Source of the DNA: Leptolyngbya sp. FACHB-60
GTDB taxonomy: Bacteria > Cyanobacteriota > Cyanobacteriia > Phormidesmidales > Phormidesmidaceae
Direction of reading: 5' to 3'
DNA: 64,000 nt
Assembly: GCF_014695775.1 (NCBI RefSeq)
Contig: NZ_JACJOX010000022.1
Location: 1-64,000 of the forward strand
Made by a program: the position numbers and the translations under genes. Below the pieces are notes generated by a model. That model ran no database searches and was not told the origin of the DNA. It saw only the letters and a list, made by a program, of their open reading frames with translations. Positions 18,298 to 27,347 of the stretch are shown here, piece after piece; position 1 is the stretch's first letter, and every line of letters begins with the position of its first letter.

Positions 18298-18708
18298 CTA
18301 TTCCCAATCCACCGGCTGAATGCGATCGATGTAGTTGAGGTTGGCTAGCTCGATCAAAATGGTTTGGTGGTTGGCCTGATGAGTGTTGCCGATGGTCAGC
18401 ACCTCACCCTCACCGCAGCCGATGCGCCCTCGGCTTTGCGGAAAAAACTGCGCGGAAGGATCGATGGCGCTCACCACTTGGGTGTAGGCACCGCCCGCAG
18501 GAATGCAAAACTCGTAGTCGAGTGATCGCTTGCTGTCGGTTGGTCCATGGAGCCCGTTTTCATCCAAAGTGCTTAAATCAAAGGCGATTTTATCCATGGC
18601 GCTGCTGTGGTCTGCGGAGGGCACAGGCTGGCAGGAGAAGGCCAGGGTGAGAACCGCTGCCCCCAGGGACAGGGCGACGCTGGAGCGCAGGCGGAGAAAT
18701 GGGAGCAT
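18298..18708 (-). CDS. Putative exported lipoprotein, unknown function
   Basis: A 136-residue protein. The N-terminus has a basic start, a hydrophobic core and a lipobox-like AFSC, suggesting export and perhaps lipidation at Cys26. The mature part has two further Cys (FCIPAGGAY and IGCGEGEVLTIG) that could form a disulfide. The sequence ends with LNYIDRIQPVDWE. I do not recognise a named family. It lies 24 bases downstream of arsH on the same strand, so co-transcription is likely. Confidence 0.65.
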   Translation of the reverse strand: MLPFLRLRSSVALSLGAAVLTLAFSCQPVPSADHSSAMDKIAFDLSTLDENGLHGPTDSKRSLDYEFCIPAGGAYTQVVSAIDPSAQFFPQSRGRIGCGEGEVLTIGNTHQANHQTILIELANLNYIDRIQPVDWE

Positions 18709-18732
18709 AGGGCCAAATCCGCTTGAGGGTGC

Positions 18733-19395
18733 TCAGGCTTTGCCAGGGGCAGCGCCGATGGATTGGCTGACGATGGCTTGGGCCTGCTTTTCAGTCTCGG
18801 CCTTGCGCTCGCTGTGGCGATCGGTGAGATAGTCCACTTGATCGCGCAGTAGCAGGGTGAATTTGTAGAGTTCTTCCATCACGTCAATAACCCGATCGCG
18901 GTAGGCCGAGTCTTTCATCGTGCCATCGTCGTTAAATTCCTGATATGCCTTGGGCACCGACGACTGGTTGGGAATCGTAAACATCCGCATCCACCGACCC
19001 AGTACCCGCAGCGTGTTCACCGCGTTAAAAGATTGAGACCCGCCGCTCACCTGCATAACCGCCAGGGTTTTGCCCTGGGTGGGTCGCACCGCCCCCAGGC
19101 TCAGGGGGATCCAGTCGATCTGGTGTTTCATCAGGCCGCTGACATTGCCGTGCAGCTCGGGGCTAGACCACACCTGCCCCTCCGACCACAGCACCAGATC
19201 GCGCAGTTCCTGCACTTTAGGGTGAGCCTCGGGTACGCTGCCATGAATGGGCAGATCGTGGGGATGAAAGAACTTCACCTCAGCCCCGAAGCCCTCAATA
19301 ATTCTGGCGGCTTCTTCGGCCAGCAGCCGACTGTAGGAGCGATCGCGCAGCGAGCCGTAGAGAAATAAAATCCTCGGTCTGTGGTCAAAGCTCAT
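18733..19395 (-). CDS. arsH: ArsH-type NADPH-dependent FMN reductase
   Basis: A 220-residue flavodoxin-fold protein. The FMN-phosphate loop is [10 protein letters not shown] near the N-terminus; [18 protein letters not shown] and [20 protein letters not shown] follow, both hallmarks of ArsH. In Synechocystis ArsH is an NADPH:FMN/quinone reductase linked to arsenic and oxidative-stress resistance. No arsR, arsB or arsC lies nearby, so here it stands outside an ars operon. Confidence 0.88.
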   Translation of the reverse strand: MSFDHRPRILFLYGSLRDRSYSRLLAEEAARIIEGFGAEVKFFHPHDLPIHGSVPEAHPKVQELRDLVLWSEGQVWSSPELHGNVSGLMKHQIDWIPLSLGAVRPTQGKTLAVMQVSGGSQSFNAVNTLRVLGRWMRMFTIPNQSSVPKAYQEFNDDGTMKDSAYRDRVIDVMEELYKFTLLLRDQVDYLTDRHSERKAETEKQAQAIVSQSIGAAPGKA

Positions 19396-19560
19396 GGGGT
19401 CTCATCCTTAGCGATAAATCCCAGATTAGTTCGCGCACTACCCACCCATGGCATTAAACACCTATTGCAGCACCTGCCGCAGTTTCAGAGACACCAGCCT
19501 AAGATCCCGTCGCCCCAAAAATGGGCAGACAGCGTTGTAATGCCTCGAACCGTTTGATAT

Positions 19561-20217
19561 CTACTGATCTAGGTGAGTGCCGATGAGACAAGCCCCGGTC
19601 AGGCTAACGCCGTCAAGTTGGGTGCTAGAGAGGTCAGCGCAGAGCAGATTGGCACCGCCAAGGGAGGCTCCCGATAAATTGGCCTGACGGAGATCGGCCT
19701 CTTCTAAATTCGCATTGTCAAGCCGCGCCCCCTGCAAGTCGGTCTGGGAAAGGTCGGCCCCCTTCAAATTGGTATCGCTGAGATTCGCTCCCCGCAGGTC
19801 GGCTCCCCGCAGGTCAACCCCTTGCAGGTTGACCCCCATGAGGTTGCAGCCACTTAAGAATGCTCCGGCCAGACTGACTCCGCCTAGGCGCGCTCCCATC
19901 AGGTTCGCGCCCCGCAGATTAGCGCCCCGCAGGTCGGCTCCAGTCATGTCACACTGCATCAGGTTCGCGCCCCACAAATTTGCCCGCAGGTCGGCTCCTA
20001 TGAGGTTGGCTCCCATCAGGTTAGCCCCTTCCAAATGAGCTTTAACCAGGGAGGTACGGCTTAAATTGGCACCCACCAGGGTGGCCCCAGCCAGGTAAAT
20101 ACCTGCCAAGTCACTGCCAGAGAGGTCTTCATCTTCCAAATCAGCCCCGGCCAGGTGACGGAGCTTGCCCAATCGCAGGGCGGCAATATCTATAGAGTCG
20201 CTGGGCACAAAGGTCAT
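19561..20217 (-). CDS. Pentapeptide-repeat protein
   Basis: A 218-residue protein made almost entirely of A(D/N)LxG-type pentapeptides (ADLRGANLRGANLMGA and so on). These form a right-handed quadrilateral beta-helix of roughly 35 coils' worth of repeats. There is no signal peptide or membrane segment. Such proteins are very common in cyanobacteria with mostly unknown roles. One coil is a residue short (ADLRANLWGANL), a single interruption of the register. It lies 13 bases downstream of the DICT/HD-GYP gene and is probably co-transcribed. Confidence 0.92.
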   Translation of the reverse strand: MTFVPSDSIDIAALRLGKLRHLAGADLEDEDLSGSDLAGIYLAGATLVGANLSRTSLVKAHLEGANLMGANLIGADLRANLWGANLMQCDMTGADLRGANLRGANLMGARLGGVSLAGAFLSGCNLMGVNLQGVDLRGADLRGANLSDTNLKGADLSQTDLQGARLDNANLEEADLRQANLSGASLGGANLLCADLSSTQLDGVSLTGACLIGTHLDQ

Positions 20218-20230
20218 TCCTGGGAGGACA

Positions 20231-21622
20231 CTATCGAGGGAGCAGTTCAGAGGAGGAGGGAAAGACCGAAGCTTGGTCAGCCACGTCGGGATTTAACAAC
20301 CCCGACCCCAAAGTAATTTTAGTCGGTATTGTGGGCAGGCTCATACCTTGCTGGAGCCCCATCACCATTAACCCTAAAATCTCTACAAGTTTAGGATCCC
20401 ACCGCTGACCGGCCTCGGCCTGGCAGCTAGTGAGCACTTCACTCAGCGGGGTCATGTCGACCTCAGCAGGGTCTTTGCCATGGCGAGCCTGGGCCGCCCG
20501 GCGCTGAAATTCTGCCACCAGAGCCAGCATACGCGACTCTAAAGGCACCGCATCGCCGGCCAGGCCAGCCGGGTAGCCGCTGCCGTCCCAGCATTCGCCC
20601 TGGTGGGCAATGATGGCGGCCACCGCCCGCATGCGGGGCATTAGTCGCAACGCCTGCACCTCAGGAATCAGCGGGCAGCTGGGTCCATCGTCCGCGATGG
20701 CCGCCAGGTCGGGAGCTGGGGCAATGCGGTGCAGCATGCCTGCTAGGCGCAGCCGCTGGAGCTGCCAAGCGGGCAGGTCGAGCAGCTGACCCATCATTTC
20801 TAGAAGCGCCACCACTTCGCTGGCAGCCATGGGGTTGATTGGATCGCTGAGATCCACCAGCTGGGCCATGCGCAAAAACGCCTGTAGCTCGTTGGAGAGC
20901 AGGTTTTGGTCAAGGTCATCAACCACGTTAAAGGCGAGGTTACCCTGGAGGTCGTTGCGGCTGTTTTGCAGATAGTGCACCACCTGGGCCACCGTATGGC
21001 TCACAACCGCAGGCTCGCCATTGCGGAGGGCTGGGTTTTGCTGCTTGAGGGTAGCCATGTGGTCAGCTAGCTGCGCTTGAAGGGTCGGGTTATAGCGGCC
21101 CACATGGGCGATCGCCAGCTCTACCGCTTCGCTCACCAAGGCCGAGTCAAAGGTCCAAAGCCCGTAGAACTTGCGCTCTAGATCGTGCTCGGGGATGCCA
21201 GTCTTGCCGTAGTCTGACTCTGACAGCTCCTGACACAGCACCATAGCGGTGTAGTCGGGAGAAAAAATTATCAGGTGCCATTCTTCGGCCACCGGGTCGT
21301 CGTCAGCCAGGTCAACGAGGGCGACATTCTCGCGCTGACTGGTGGGGTGGTCGTGAAAGCCGGCCTCCGGCGAGGCCATGATCACAATTTGCTGAGCAGC
21401 GTCTGCGATCGCGCTGTAGCGATCGGCCTCTTCTAAATACCACTTGCCTCGCTGAAAGGCTGTAACCACTAGAGGGGCCGAGCCGGAGGTCAAAATGCAA
21501 TCTTCAAGGGCGTGGCAAAGAGCAACCAGGGTGTTTTTGTAGTAGACGCCATAGTTGAGTGGTGTCGTCTCTGGACCAGTACGACCATCCACCAAGAGCT
21601 TTAATATTGACCCCTCCAGCAT
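20231..21622 (-). CDS. DICT sensory domain fused to a degenerate HD-GYP domain
   Basis: A 463-residue protein. The N-terminal half (about 1-160) resembles the DICT domain, a sensor associated with diguanylate cyclases and two-component proteins in cyanobacteria. The C-terminal part shows HQGECWDGSGYPAGLAGDAVPLESRM, the GYP half of an HD-GYP c-di-GMP phosphodiesterase. The HD dyad itself appears as LAGMLHRIA: His is kept but the Asp is Arg, so catalysis is doubtful and a binding role is likely. It precedes the pentapeptide-repeat gene. Confidence 0.75.
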   Translation of the reverse strand: MLEGSILKLLVDGRTGPETTPLNYGVYYKNTLVALCHALEDCILTSGSAPLVVTAFQRGKWYLEEADRYSAIADAAQQIVIMASPEAGFHDHPTSQRENVALVDLADDDPVAEEWHLIIFSPDYTAMVLCQELSESDYGKTGIPEHDLERKFYGLWTFDSALVSEAVELAIAHVGRYNPTLQAQLADHMATLKQQNPALRNGEPAVVSHTVAQVVHYLQNSRNDLQGNLAFNVVDDLDQNLLSNELQAFLRMAQLVDLSDPINPMAASEVVALLEMMGQLLDLPAWQLQRLRLAGMLHRIAPAPDLAAIADDGPSCPLIPEVQALRLMPRMRAVAAIIAHQGECWDGSGYPAGLAGDAVPLESRMLALVAEFQRRAAQARHGKDPAEVDMTPLSEVLTSCQAEAGQRWDPKLVEILGLMVMGLQQGMSLPTIPTKITLGSGLLNPDVADQASVFPSSSELLPR

Positions 21623-21661
21623 CGCAATCCCCTATAGTTCTATTGCCTGTAACCCTTGTAT

Positions 21662-23275
21662 TCAGGATGATAACGCAGCCAAGGGGCGGCGGTCAGCCTC
21701 AATCGGTGCGCTCAACGCCTCCTCTAAAGGAGCCAGCCCCAAGCGCTCTTCCAAGATGTCCATGACCTCGCGACCAAAGTCGTCGGGGTTGCGCTGCCAG
21801 GCCGACAAACACACCTCCCCAAAGAACGATCCCAGCGGTTCTGGATTCCACAACAGCTTTTTCGACACCCAGGGCAGGTGAATATCGAGGGGGTTGTAGT
21901 CGCGCTTGAGCATGTCTTTCTCGAAGGCGTACTCCTCCAGGTGAGTGTGGGGCTGAAGGCCAATGAAGAAAATTGCCGGCTCCACCTTGTCGCGGCCAAA
22001 CACCTCTTCTAGGGCACGGTGATAGGCCAAGGTTTGACGAATGGTCTCGGGTCGCTCGTCAATCACATTAAAGGAGTAGTTAACCGACACCAGGTCGTTA
22101 AAACCTGCCGCCTTGAGGTCTTTGCAGTTTTGCAGCACCGTGCGCAGGTTGTAGCCCATACGCATTTTGCGCACTAGCTCTTGCGAACCGCTGGTGATGC
22201 CAATCTCAAAATAGTTCATGCCGGTGTCGGCCATCAGCTTGCAAAGCTTGGGCGTCAAATTGTCGGCGCGAATGTAGGCGGCCCAGTGGATGTCGGTCAT
22301 GCCCGCGTCGAGAATTTTCTCCAGCAGCTCTTCGGCATCCTTCATAAACCGGCGAGCGGGGATGAACTGAGCATCGGTAAACCAAAAATTGCGCACTCCC
22401 CGCTTGTAGAGCTGCTGCATTTCGGCCACCACCTCCTCGGCGGGGTTGATGCGCACCTGCTTGCCCTCGACCACCGTGTAGATGCAGTAGCAGCAGTTGT
22501 GGGGGCAGCCCCGCTTGGTTTGCACGCCAACATAGAAGTCCTGGTCTTGCAGGTAGTAGTCAAACTCCGGCCAGATGCCCTCGATATAGTCGTAATTGCA
22601 GGCGGTTTTTTCGAGCGGGGCGGGCTCTTCATGGATGAGGCGATCGCGCGGCGTCGTCTCCCCAGCAATGTAGCAGCGCTGATCAGTAAAATCTTCGCCC
22701 CGCAGGATCCGCTCTAGCAGCATTTCCCCTTCGCCCACGGAAATGATCGTGCCCTTGGGCAATCGGTTGTTGAGCTGCTCGTAGAACACACTCACCGCAC
22801 CGCCACCCACAACGGTGGTGACGTTTTGAGAATAGCGCTGGGCCCGCTTAAAGCCGCGCTTGATCAATCCTTGGTTACGCCACAGCTCAGCTAGATACGT
22901 AGTGGCCATGCGCAGACCACCTAAAGCTCCTCGTGCCTTTAAGAGGAGATTGCGGGCGTAGAAAAACTCAAAGGCGTTTTGCAGCGGGTTGCCGCCACGG
23001 CCGCCCACGGGGGCAAAAATCTGAATATCCCGCCAGGAGAACACCAGCAGGGTGGGCTTAAAGTCGTCAATGCAGCGATCGAGGGCAGCGCCGTAGTCAA
23101 GGGGCGGCACGGCCCCTAGATCAAAAATTTGCTGTTCTAAATGGGGAAACAGTTTGTGCACATGGTCGGCCAGGTAAACCACCCCGATGGGGAAGATGGG
23201 GTTACAGGGCAGCCGCACGTAGAGCACACGGGCCTGGCTGGCGGTAGTAGAGGGCATGCTTCTCAGGCTTGACAT
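21662..23275 (-). CDS. B12-binding-type radical SAM protein
   Basis: A 537-residue protein with an N-terminal cobalamin-binding-like Rossmann region (about 15-200, degenerate) and a radical SAM domain whose 4Fe-4S ligands are in RGCPHNCCYCIY (CxxxCxxC). Family members include methyltransferases and ring-forming enzymes of the BchE type. The motif GITSGSQELVRKMRMGY follows in the barrel. The precise reaction cannot be stated. It is a single gene, convergent with none and 39 bases upstream of the DICT gene on the same strand. Confidence 0.8.
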   Translation of the reverse strand: MSSLRSMPSTTASQARVLYVRLPCNPIFPIGVVYLADHVHKLFPHLEQQIFDLGAVPPLDYGAALDRCIDDFKPTLLVFSWRDIQIFAPVGGRGGNPLQNAFEFFYARNLLLKARGALGGLRMATTYLAELWRNQGLIKRGFKRAQRYSQNVTTVVGGGAVSVFYEQLNNRLPKGTIISVGEGEMLLERILRGEDFTDQRCYIAGETTPRDRLIHEEPAPLEKTACNYDYIEGIWPEFDYYLQDQDFYVGVQTKRGCPHNCCYCIYTVVEGKQVRINPAEEVVAEMQQLYKRGVRNFWFTDAQFIPARRFMKDAEELLEKILDAGMTDIHWAAYIRADNLTPKLCKLMADTGMNYFEIGITSGSQELVRKMRMGYNLRTVLQNCKDLKAAGFNDLVSVNYSFNVIDERPETIRQTLAYHRALEEVFGRDKVEPAIFFIGLQPHTHLEEYAFEKDMLKRDYNPLDIHLPWVSKKLLWNPEPLGSFFGEVCLSAWQRNPDDFGREVMDILEERLGLAPLEEALSAPIEADRRPLAALSS

Positions 23276-23687
23276 ATATCTTCACGATAACACCGTCTTC
23301 TTCTCAGGATAGGGAAAGCTGACAAATCTCCTCTTCAGCAAACCGGGAACTCGTCGGGGCGATTCTACCGATGGTGGCGGCGTAGGCCCCAGCTGGTGAA
23401 ACAAGGCCGATCTGAGATCGCGGAATCGTGGTATAAAAACACTGTTAAGATTTTCTCCGCAACGCTTTATACGCAGTTCTCAAGAATGCCTTGGAGTTTG
23501 AGTTAGGGGATGGCGACGGACAGTAGCCCTGGGCTAAAACTCAGCAGTTGCGAAATATAAAGCACTGTGTTCAATTATTTTGAATAGTTAAGGTGCTGTG
23601 GGGGTTGGTAGTCGCCTTTACAGCAGCCGGGGATCGCTAGGTGTTACGCTTTGCGAGTGATTCTTGCAGTATTGCCGTAAAGCATCA
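23276..23687. other. Intergenic region between divergent genes
   Basis: About 410 bases that should hold promoters of the radical SAM gene and the DUF1830 gene. It includes AT-rich stretches around 23440-23470 and 23560-23590. No gene, repeat or RNA was recognised. Confidence 0.5.
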
Positions 23688-24053
23688 ATGGCACAAATTC
23701 TTGATCCCCTTCCCTCCGATGGCCAGAGCCAGGTGCTCTGCTGCTATGTCAATGCCACCAGTAAGATTCAGATCGCTCGCATAACCAACGTGCCCGATTG
23801 GTACTTCGAGCGGGTCGTGTTTCCGGGGCAGCGGCTGCTTTTTGAAACTGTTCCTAAGGCTCTCCTAGAGATTCATACGGGCATGATGGCCAGCGCCATT
23901 TTGTCGGACAGCATCCCTTGTGAACGGTTACAGATCGATGCCCCAGAACCCGCGGGTTTTGAGACCGCCTCAGGTGATGAGCTTGAGGCGAGTCCATTAG
24001 CAGCCCCCCTAAGTGAGCCTGCAACCGCAGTAGCTATTTCACCCGTCAGCTAG
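23688..24053 (+). CDS. DUF1830 family protein
   Basis: A 121-residue protein. Residues about 16-66 (CCYVNATSKIQIARI, NVPDWYFERVVFPGQRLLFE, LEIHTG) are the DUF1830 signature, a cyanobacterial family of unknown function. A variable acidic tail follows. ATG 23688 is chosen over the longer frame because it begins just before the conserved domain. Confidence 0.85.
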   Translation: MAQILDPLPSDGQSQVLCCYVNATSKIQIARITNVPDWYFERVVFPGQRLLFETVPKALLEIHTGMMASAILSDSIPCERLQIDAPEPAGFETASGDELEASPLAAPLSEPATAVAISPVS

Positions 24054-24191
24054 TTCGGTAGACTGAATTGGGTGGTGCGCTGAGCTCTGGCTTATCGCGA
24101 TAGCGTTTGGCAGTAGCTAGCGGTTTGAAGGTTAGAGGTTCGACCTTTATGCCACCAGGGCACAGCTATTGGTGACATTTGGGAAAGCGCC

Positions 24192-24629
24192 GTGAATTTA
24201 CCTTCATTTTTGTGGCTGTGGCGGATTGCCGCCTGGTCTATGGGCCTCACGCTGACGGCCTATTTTTTGCTAGCCGTTACGGGTGGGGTGTTGTTTTACA
24301 CGCGATCTAACGATCAAGAGCGATCGTCCTGGCTGCGACCGCTGCATATTGTCATGGGTACAGGGGCAGTAGTCCTAGTCTTGGTGCTGCTCGCCATTGG
24401 GGTGATTGGCACGCTGGGGGAGTATGGTCGGTTGGGCCATTCATTCCACCTGCTGTTTGGGTTGACGGTGGTAGGACTGGTGCTGGCTTCGGCCTGGAGC
24501 GCTAGCCGTATCTCTATGGAACGACCCTGGGCGCGATCGCTCCATGTCACCCTCAACAGTGCTCTTGGGGTAGCGCTGGCGGCCGCTGGGCTATCTGGTT
24601 GGCAGGTGGTGCAAAAGTATCTACCTTAA
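24192..24629 (+). CDS. DUF4079-like four-helix membrane protein
   Basis: A 145-residue protein with four hydrophobic helices (about 10-35, 50-73, 82-103, 115-140) and conserved His residues (RPLHIVMG, GHSFHLLFG, RSLHVTLN). This pattern resembles the cyanobacterial/plastid DUF4079 family. The start is GTG at 24192. The His residues could bind heme or another metal, which is an inference. The next membrane-protein gene follows 78 bases later. Confidence 0.75.
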   Translation: MNLPSFLWLWRIAAWSMGLTLTAYFLLAVTGGVLFYTRSNDQERSSWLRPLHIVMGTGAVVLVLVLLAIGVIGTLGEYGRLGHSFHLLFGLTVVGLVLASAWSASRISMERPWARSLHVTLNSALGVALAAAGLSGWQVVQKYLP

Positions 24630-24707
24630 AGGGGTAAATCCTTTACGTCTAGCCAGCTCAGAGCTAGACGTAAGGGGTTGTATCCTTTGAGCTGGTCTTG
24701 CATTGGT

Positions 24708-25277
24708 ATGGTTGAGTATTCGCCTTCGGCTGCTGCCCCCCCGGAGACCCAAGTCTTTCATATTTCACCGCTGATTCGCCTAACGCTGCTGCTGCTCTAC
24801 CTGGCACTGATGGGGCCTCTACCATTTTTGGCTCAGGCTACCGACGCGGCGGTATCACCCATGGTACTAGCAGTTGGTATTGGGCTAGGCGGCCTGGGGA
24901 TTTATGGCGCGCTGGGTCAGCAGGTTGAGGTCGATAGCAACGGCATTCGCGTAGCTTACCCGGTGTGGATTCGCTGGCTGTTTCGTGGCGGGTGGCAGCT
25001 GCCGTGGCACGAAGCTCAGGCGTTAAAACCCCGCTCGACTGGGCAGGGGGGCATTGTATATTACTTCGTTGGGGCCGATCAGCAGGCTTACCTGTTGCCA
25101 ATGCGGGTGGCGGGCTTTGCCCGTTTACTGGGCCTGGTTGAAACCTATACCGATCTCGACACTCAAGACATCAAACCCCTGGCTCAGCCCTGGATGTACT
25201 TTATTTTGCTGGGGTTTACCCTCCTGCTGCTGCTAGTTGACGGCTGGACGATTACCACAGCGCTGCAAATGGGTTAA
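24708..25277 (+). CDS. Membrane protein of unknown function
   Basis: A 189-residue protein with hydrophobic segments at about 23-40, 50-70 and 168-185, and a central soluble PH-like stretch (VEVDSNGIRVAYP ... LPWHEAQALKPRS) between them. I recognise the arrangement as one seen in cyanobacterial hypothetical proteins but cannot name a family. ATG 24708 is chosen; an in-frame TTG lies at 24678. A stem-loop of ACGTCTAGC/GCTAGACGT lies just upstream at 24645-24671. Confidence 0.65.
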   Translation: MVEYSPSAAAPPETQVFHISPLIRLTLLLLYLALMGPLPFLAQATDAAVSPMVLAVGIGLGGLGIYGALGQQVEVDSNGIRVAYPVWIRWLFRGGWQLPWHEAQALKPRSTGQGGIVYYFVGADQQAYLLPMRVAGFARLLGLVETYTDLDTQDIKPLAQPWMYFILLGFTLLLLLVDGWTITTALQMG

Positions 25278-25456
25278 GCGATCGCTGGTGCCGAGCTTGC
25301 CGTGAAATAGCGTTACTAATTAAGTGCAGCAGCCTGTGTACCGCACCGCAGTAAACTGGGCGATCGCCCATCGGGCGGTATATTAAACCCAGAGTATTTG
25401 CCAATTATTATTGCGCTGTCTGCGGCTCTGCGATCGCTGCGCTATCAACCCAGGCT

Positions 25457-26557
25457 ATGACCCCACCGCCTATTCTTCGCCTTGATGCCATTACGAAACG
25501 CTATAGCTCCCAACTTCCCCCGGCAGTAGACCAGGTCAGCCTCAGCCTGGGGCAGGGAGAAATTTTGGGGCTGTTGGGACCGTCAGGCTGCGGCAAAACT
25601 ACCCTGCTGCGGTTGATTGCAGGATTTGAAAAACCTGACAGGGGCACCCTCTATCTAGGCAGCCAGCCCGTGGGCGGGACAACCTGGCTACCACCCGAAC
25701 GCCGCGATGTGGGCATAGTCTTTCAGGACTACGCCCTATTTCCCCACCTGACAGTGGAGCAGAATGTCGCTTTTGGCCTCCAGCGACGCGATCGCAAAGG
25801 GCGGTCAGCTACCTCTGATCTCCAGCAGCGCACCGCTGAGGCGATCGCCCTAGTAGGGCTAGAAACCCTAGCGCATCGCTTTCCCCACGAGTTGTCGGGG
25901 GGACAGCAGCAACGGGTGGCTTTAGCCCGTGCCCTGGCCCCGCGTCCGGCGATCATTTTGCTGGATGAACCCTTTAGCAACCTGGACGTGCAGGTGCGTC
26001 TGTACCTGCGCCAGGAGGTGCGCGACATTTTGCGCCAGGTAGGGGCTTCCTGCGTCTTCGTCACCCACGACCAGGAAGAAGCCCTAGCCCTAGCCGATCG
26101 CGTTGCCGTCATGCACCAGGGTCAGCTAGAGCAAATTGATACGCCAGAGGCCGTCTACGGCCAGCCCGCCTCACGTTTTGTCGCCGAATTTGTTACCCAA
26201 GCCAACTTCTTGCCCGCCCAACCCAGCCCCCAGGGTTGGCAAACCGAGGTGGGCTGCTTTGGAACCACCAGTGCTGAGACCGCCCAGGCTGACCTGATGG
26301 TGCGCCAAGAAGATATGGCTCTGGTAGAGGATGCCCAGGGTGTGGTGGTGGTGCGCGATCGCCAGTTTCTAGGCCGCGAGTATAAGTACTGTCTGCAAAC
26401 CCCCTCGGGGCAGCTGCTCTACGCTCGACTACCCATGACGAACGCGATCGATGTCGGCAGTCGAGTTCAGATCACGGTGCCATCGCAGCGGCTGCGTCTC
26501 TACACTCCCCAAGCTCGTGGGGCACACAGCCCGCTTTCGGTTCCCTCCCCTCGGTAG
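25457..26557 (+). CDS. ABC transporter ATP-binding protein, iron(III)/FbpC-FutC type
   Basis: A 366-residue nucleotide-binding subunit. It shows Walker A GPSGCGKT (41-48), a Q-loop in VFQDYALFPH, signature LSGGQQQR (146-153), Walker B IILLDEP (166-172), the D-loop SNLD and the H-loop Thr-His-Asp. A C-terminal TOBE-type domain covers about 250-350. The order resembles FbpC/FutC, which energises ferric iron uptake, although sulfate or spermidine subunits are close relatives. No permease or binding protein is adjacent; subunits would come from elsewhere. Confidence 0.85.
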   Translation: MTPPPILRLDAITKRYSSQLPPAVDQVSLSLGQGEILGLLGPSGCGKTTLLRLIAGFEKPDRGTLYLGSQPVGGTTWLPPERRDVGIVFQDYALFPHLTVEQNVAFGLQRRDRKGRSATSDLQQRTAEAIALVGLETLAHRFPHELSGGQQQRVALARALAPRPAIILLDEPFSNLDVQVRLYLRQEVRDILRQVGASCVFVTHDQEEALALADRVAVMHQGQLEQIDTPEAVYGQPASRFVAEFVTQANFLPAQPSPQGWQTEVGCFGTTSAETAQADLMVRQEDMALVEDAQGVVVVRDRQFLGREYKYCLQTPSGQLLYARLPMTNAIDVGSRVQITVPSQRLRLYTPQARGAHSPLSVPSPR

Positions 26558-26669
26558 CGATCGCCCCCTATACCGCCCAGCTCCAGCGTTTTGCAGTATG
26601 GTTACGCTTAGATCCTGCGAGCGGTTTTGTGCTGCTCTAGCCCCCTGTCTTGTCGTTTCAGGTGATTCC

Positions 26670-27347
26670 ATGAATTGGGTTTTTCAACGCGCTTGCCTAT
26701 TGCTGGCCCCGTTAGCGCTGCTGACCGCTACCCCTATCCTGGCCGCGGCCCCAGTGCCCCCAGCCGCATCACCCCTACCGGAAACCTGGCTGGCCCAGGC
26801 AGGCAGCATCGAAACAGTGCTGCTGTTTGAGACCGAATCTATGGTGGTGCGCGTCTATCGCAGCGGCAACGGTCTGTTTATGAATCTCTACAACAAGGCT
26901 ACCGATGTAGTAGAGCTGCGGGCTGCCCCCACGCAGCTCGTGCCCAGCACCCGCGACCAGACGGTCTATAGAGCCGGAGGCGAGGCCCAGCGCTTTGCCC
27001 GCATCAATGTATTAGGCGAGACCGAGCTGGAGATAATTGCCGCCAACGGCAGCGTTGTGCTCAAAGAGCCTGGTTTTAATACCGTGGTCGGGGTCTCTTC
27101 AGGCTCTACCGACTTTCGCGGCAACAACTTTGCCCCTGGCACCTCAGCGATCGTGCTATCGGCTGAAGCGGCTCGGCTGCGATCGGCCCCGCGTCTGGGC
27201 AGCACCATCCTAAGCACAGCTCCCCGTCGCGCCGTCGTGGATGTACTCGATCGGGGAGGAAACCCAGCGGACGGCTTTATCTGGTATCAAGTCAACTACG
27301 AAGGCACCACCGGCTGGGTGCGGGGCGACCTGCTTCAACCAACCTAA
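26670..27347 (+). CDS. Secreted bacterial SH3-domain protein
   Basis: A 225-residue exported protein with a signal peptide (about 1-26), a middle domain (about 50-115, VRVY...MNLYNKATDVVELRAAP) and a C-terminal bacterial SH3 domain (about 168-225, LRSAPRLGSTIL ... GTTGWVRGDLL), which usually binds peptidoglycan or other wall ligands. The middle domain resembles part of the protein at 9065-10261. ATG 26670 is chosen because it starts the signal peptide. Its end overlaps that of the convergent MBL gene by four bases. Confidence 0.78.
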   Translation: MNWVFQRACLLLAPLALLTATPILAAAPVPPAASPLPETWLAQAGSIETVLLFETESMVVRVYRSGNGLFMNLYNKATDVVELRAAPTQLVPSTRDQTVYRAGGEAQRFARINVLGETELEIIAANGSVVLKEPGFNTVVGVSSGSTDFRGNNFAPGTSAIVLSAEAARLRSAPRLGSTILSTAPRRAVVDVLDRGGNPADGFIWYQVNYEGTTGWVRGDLLQPT

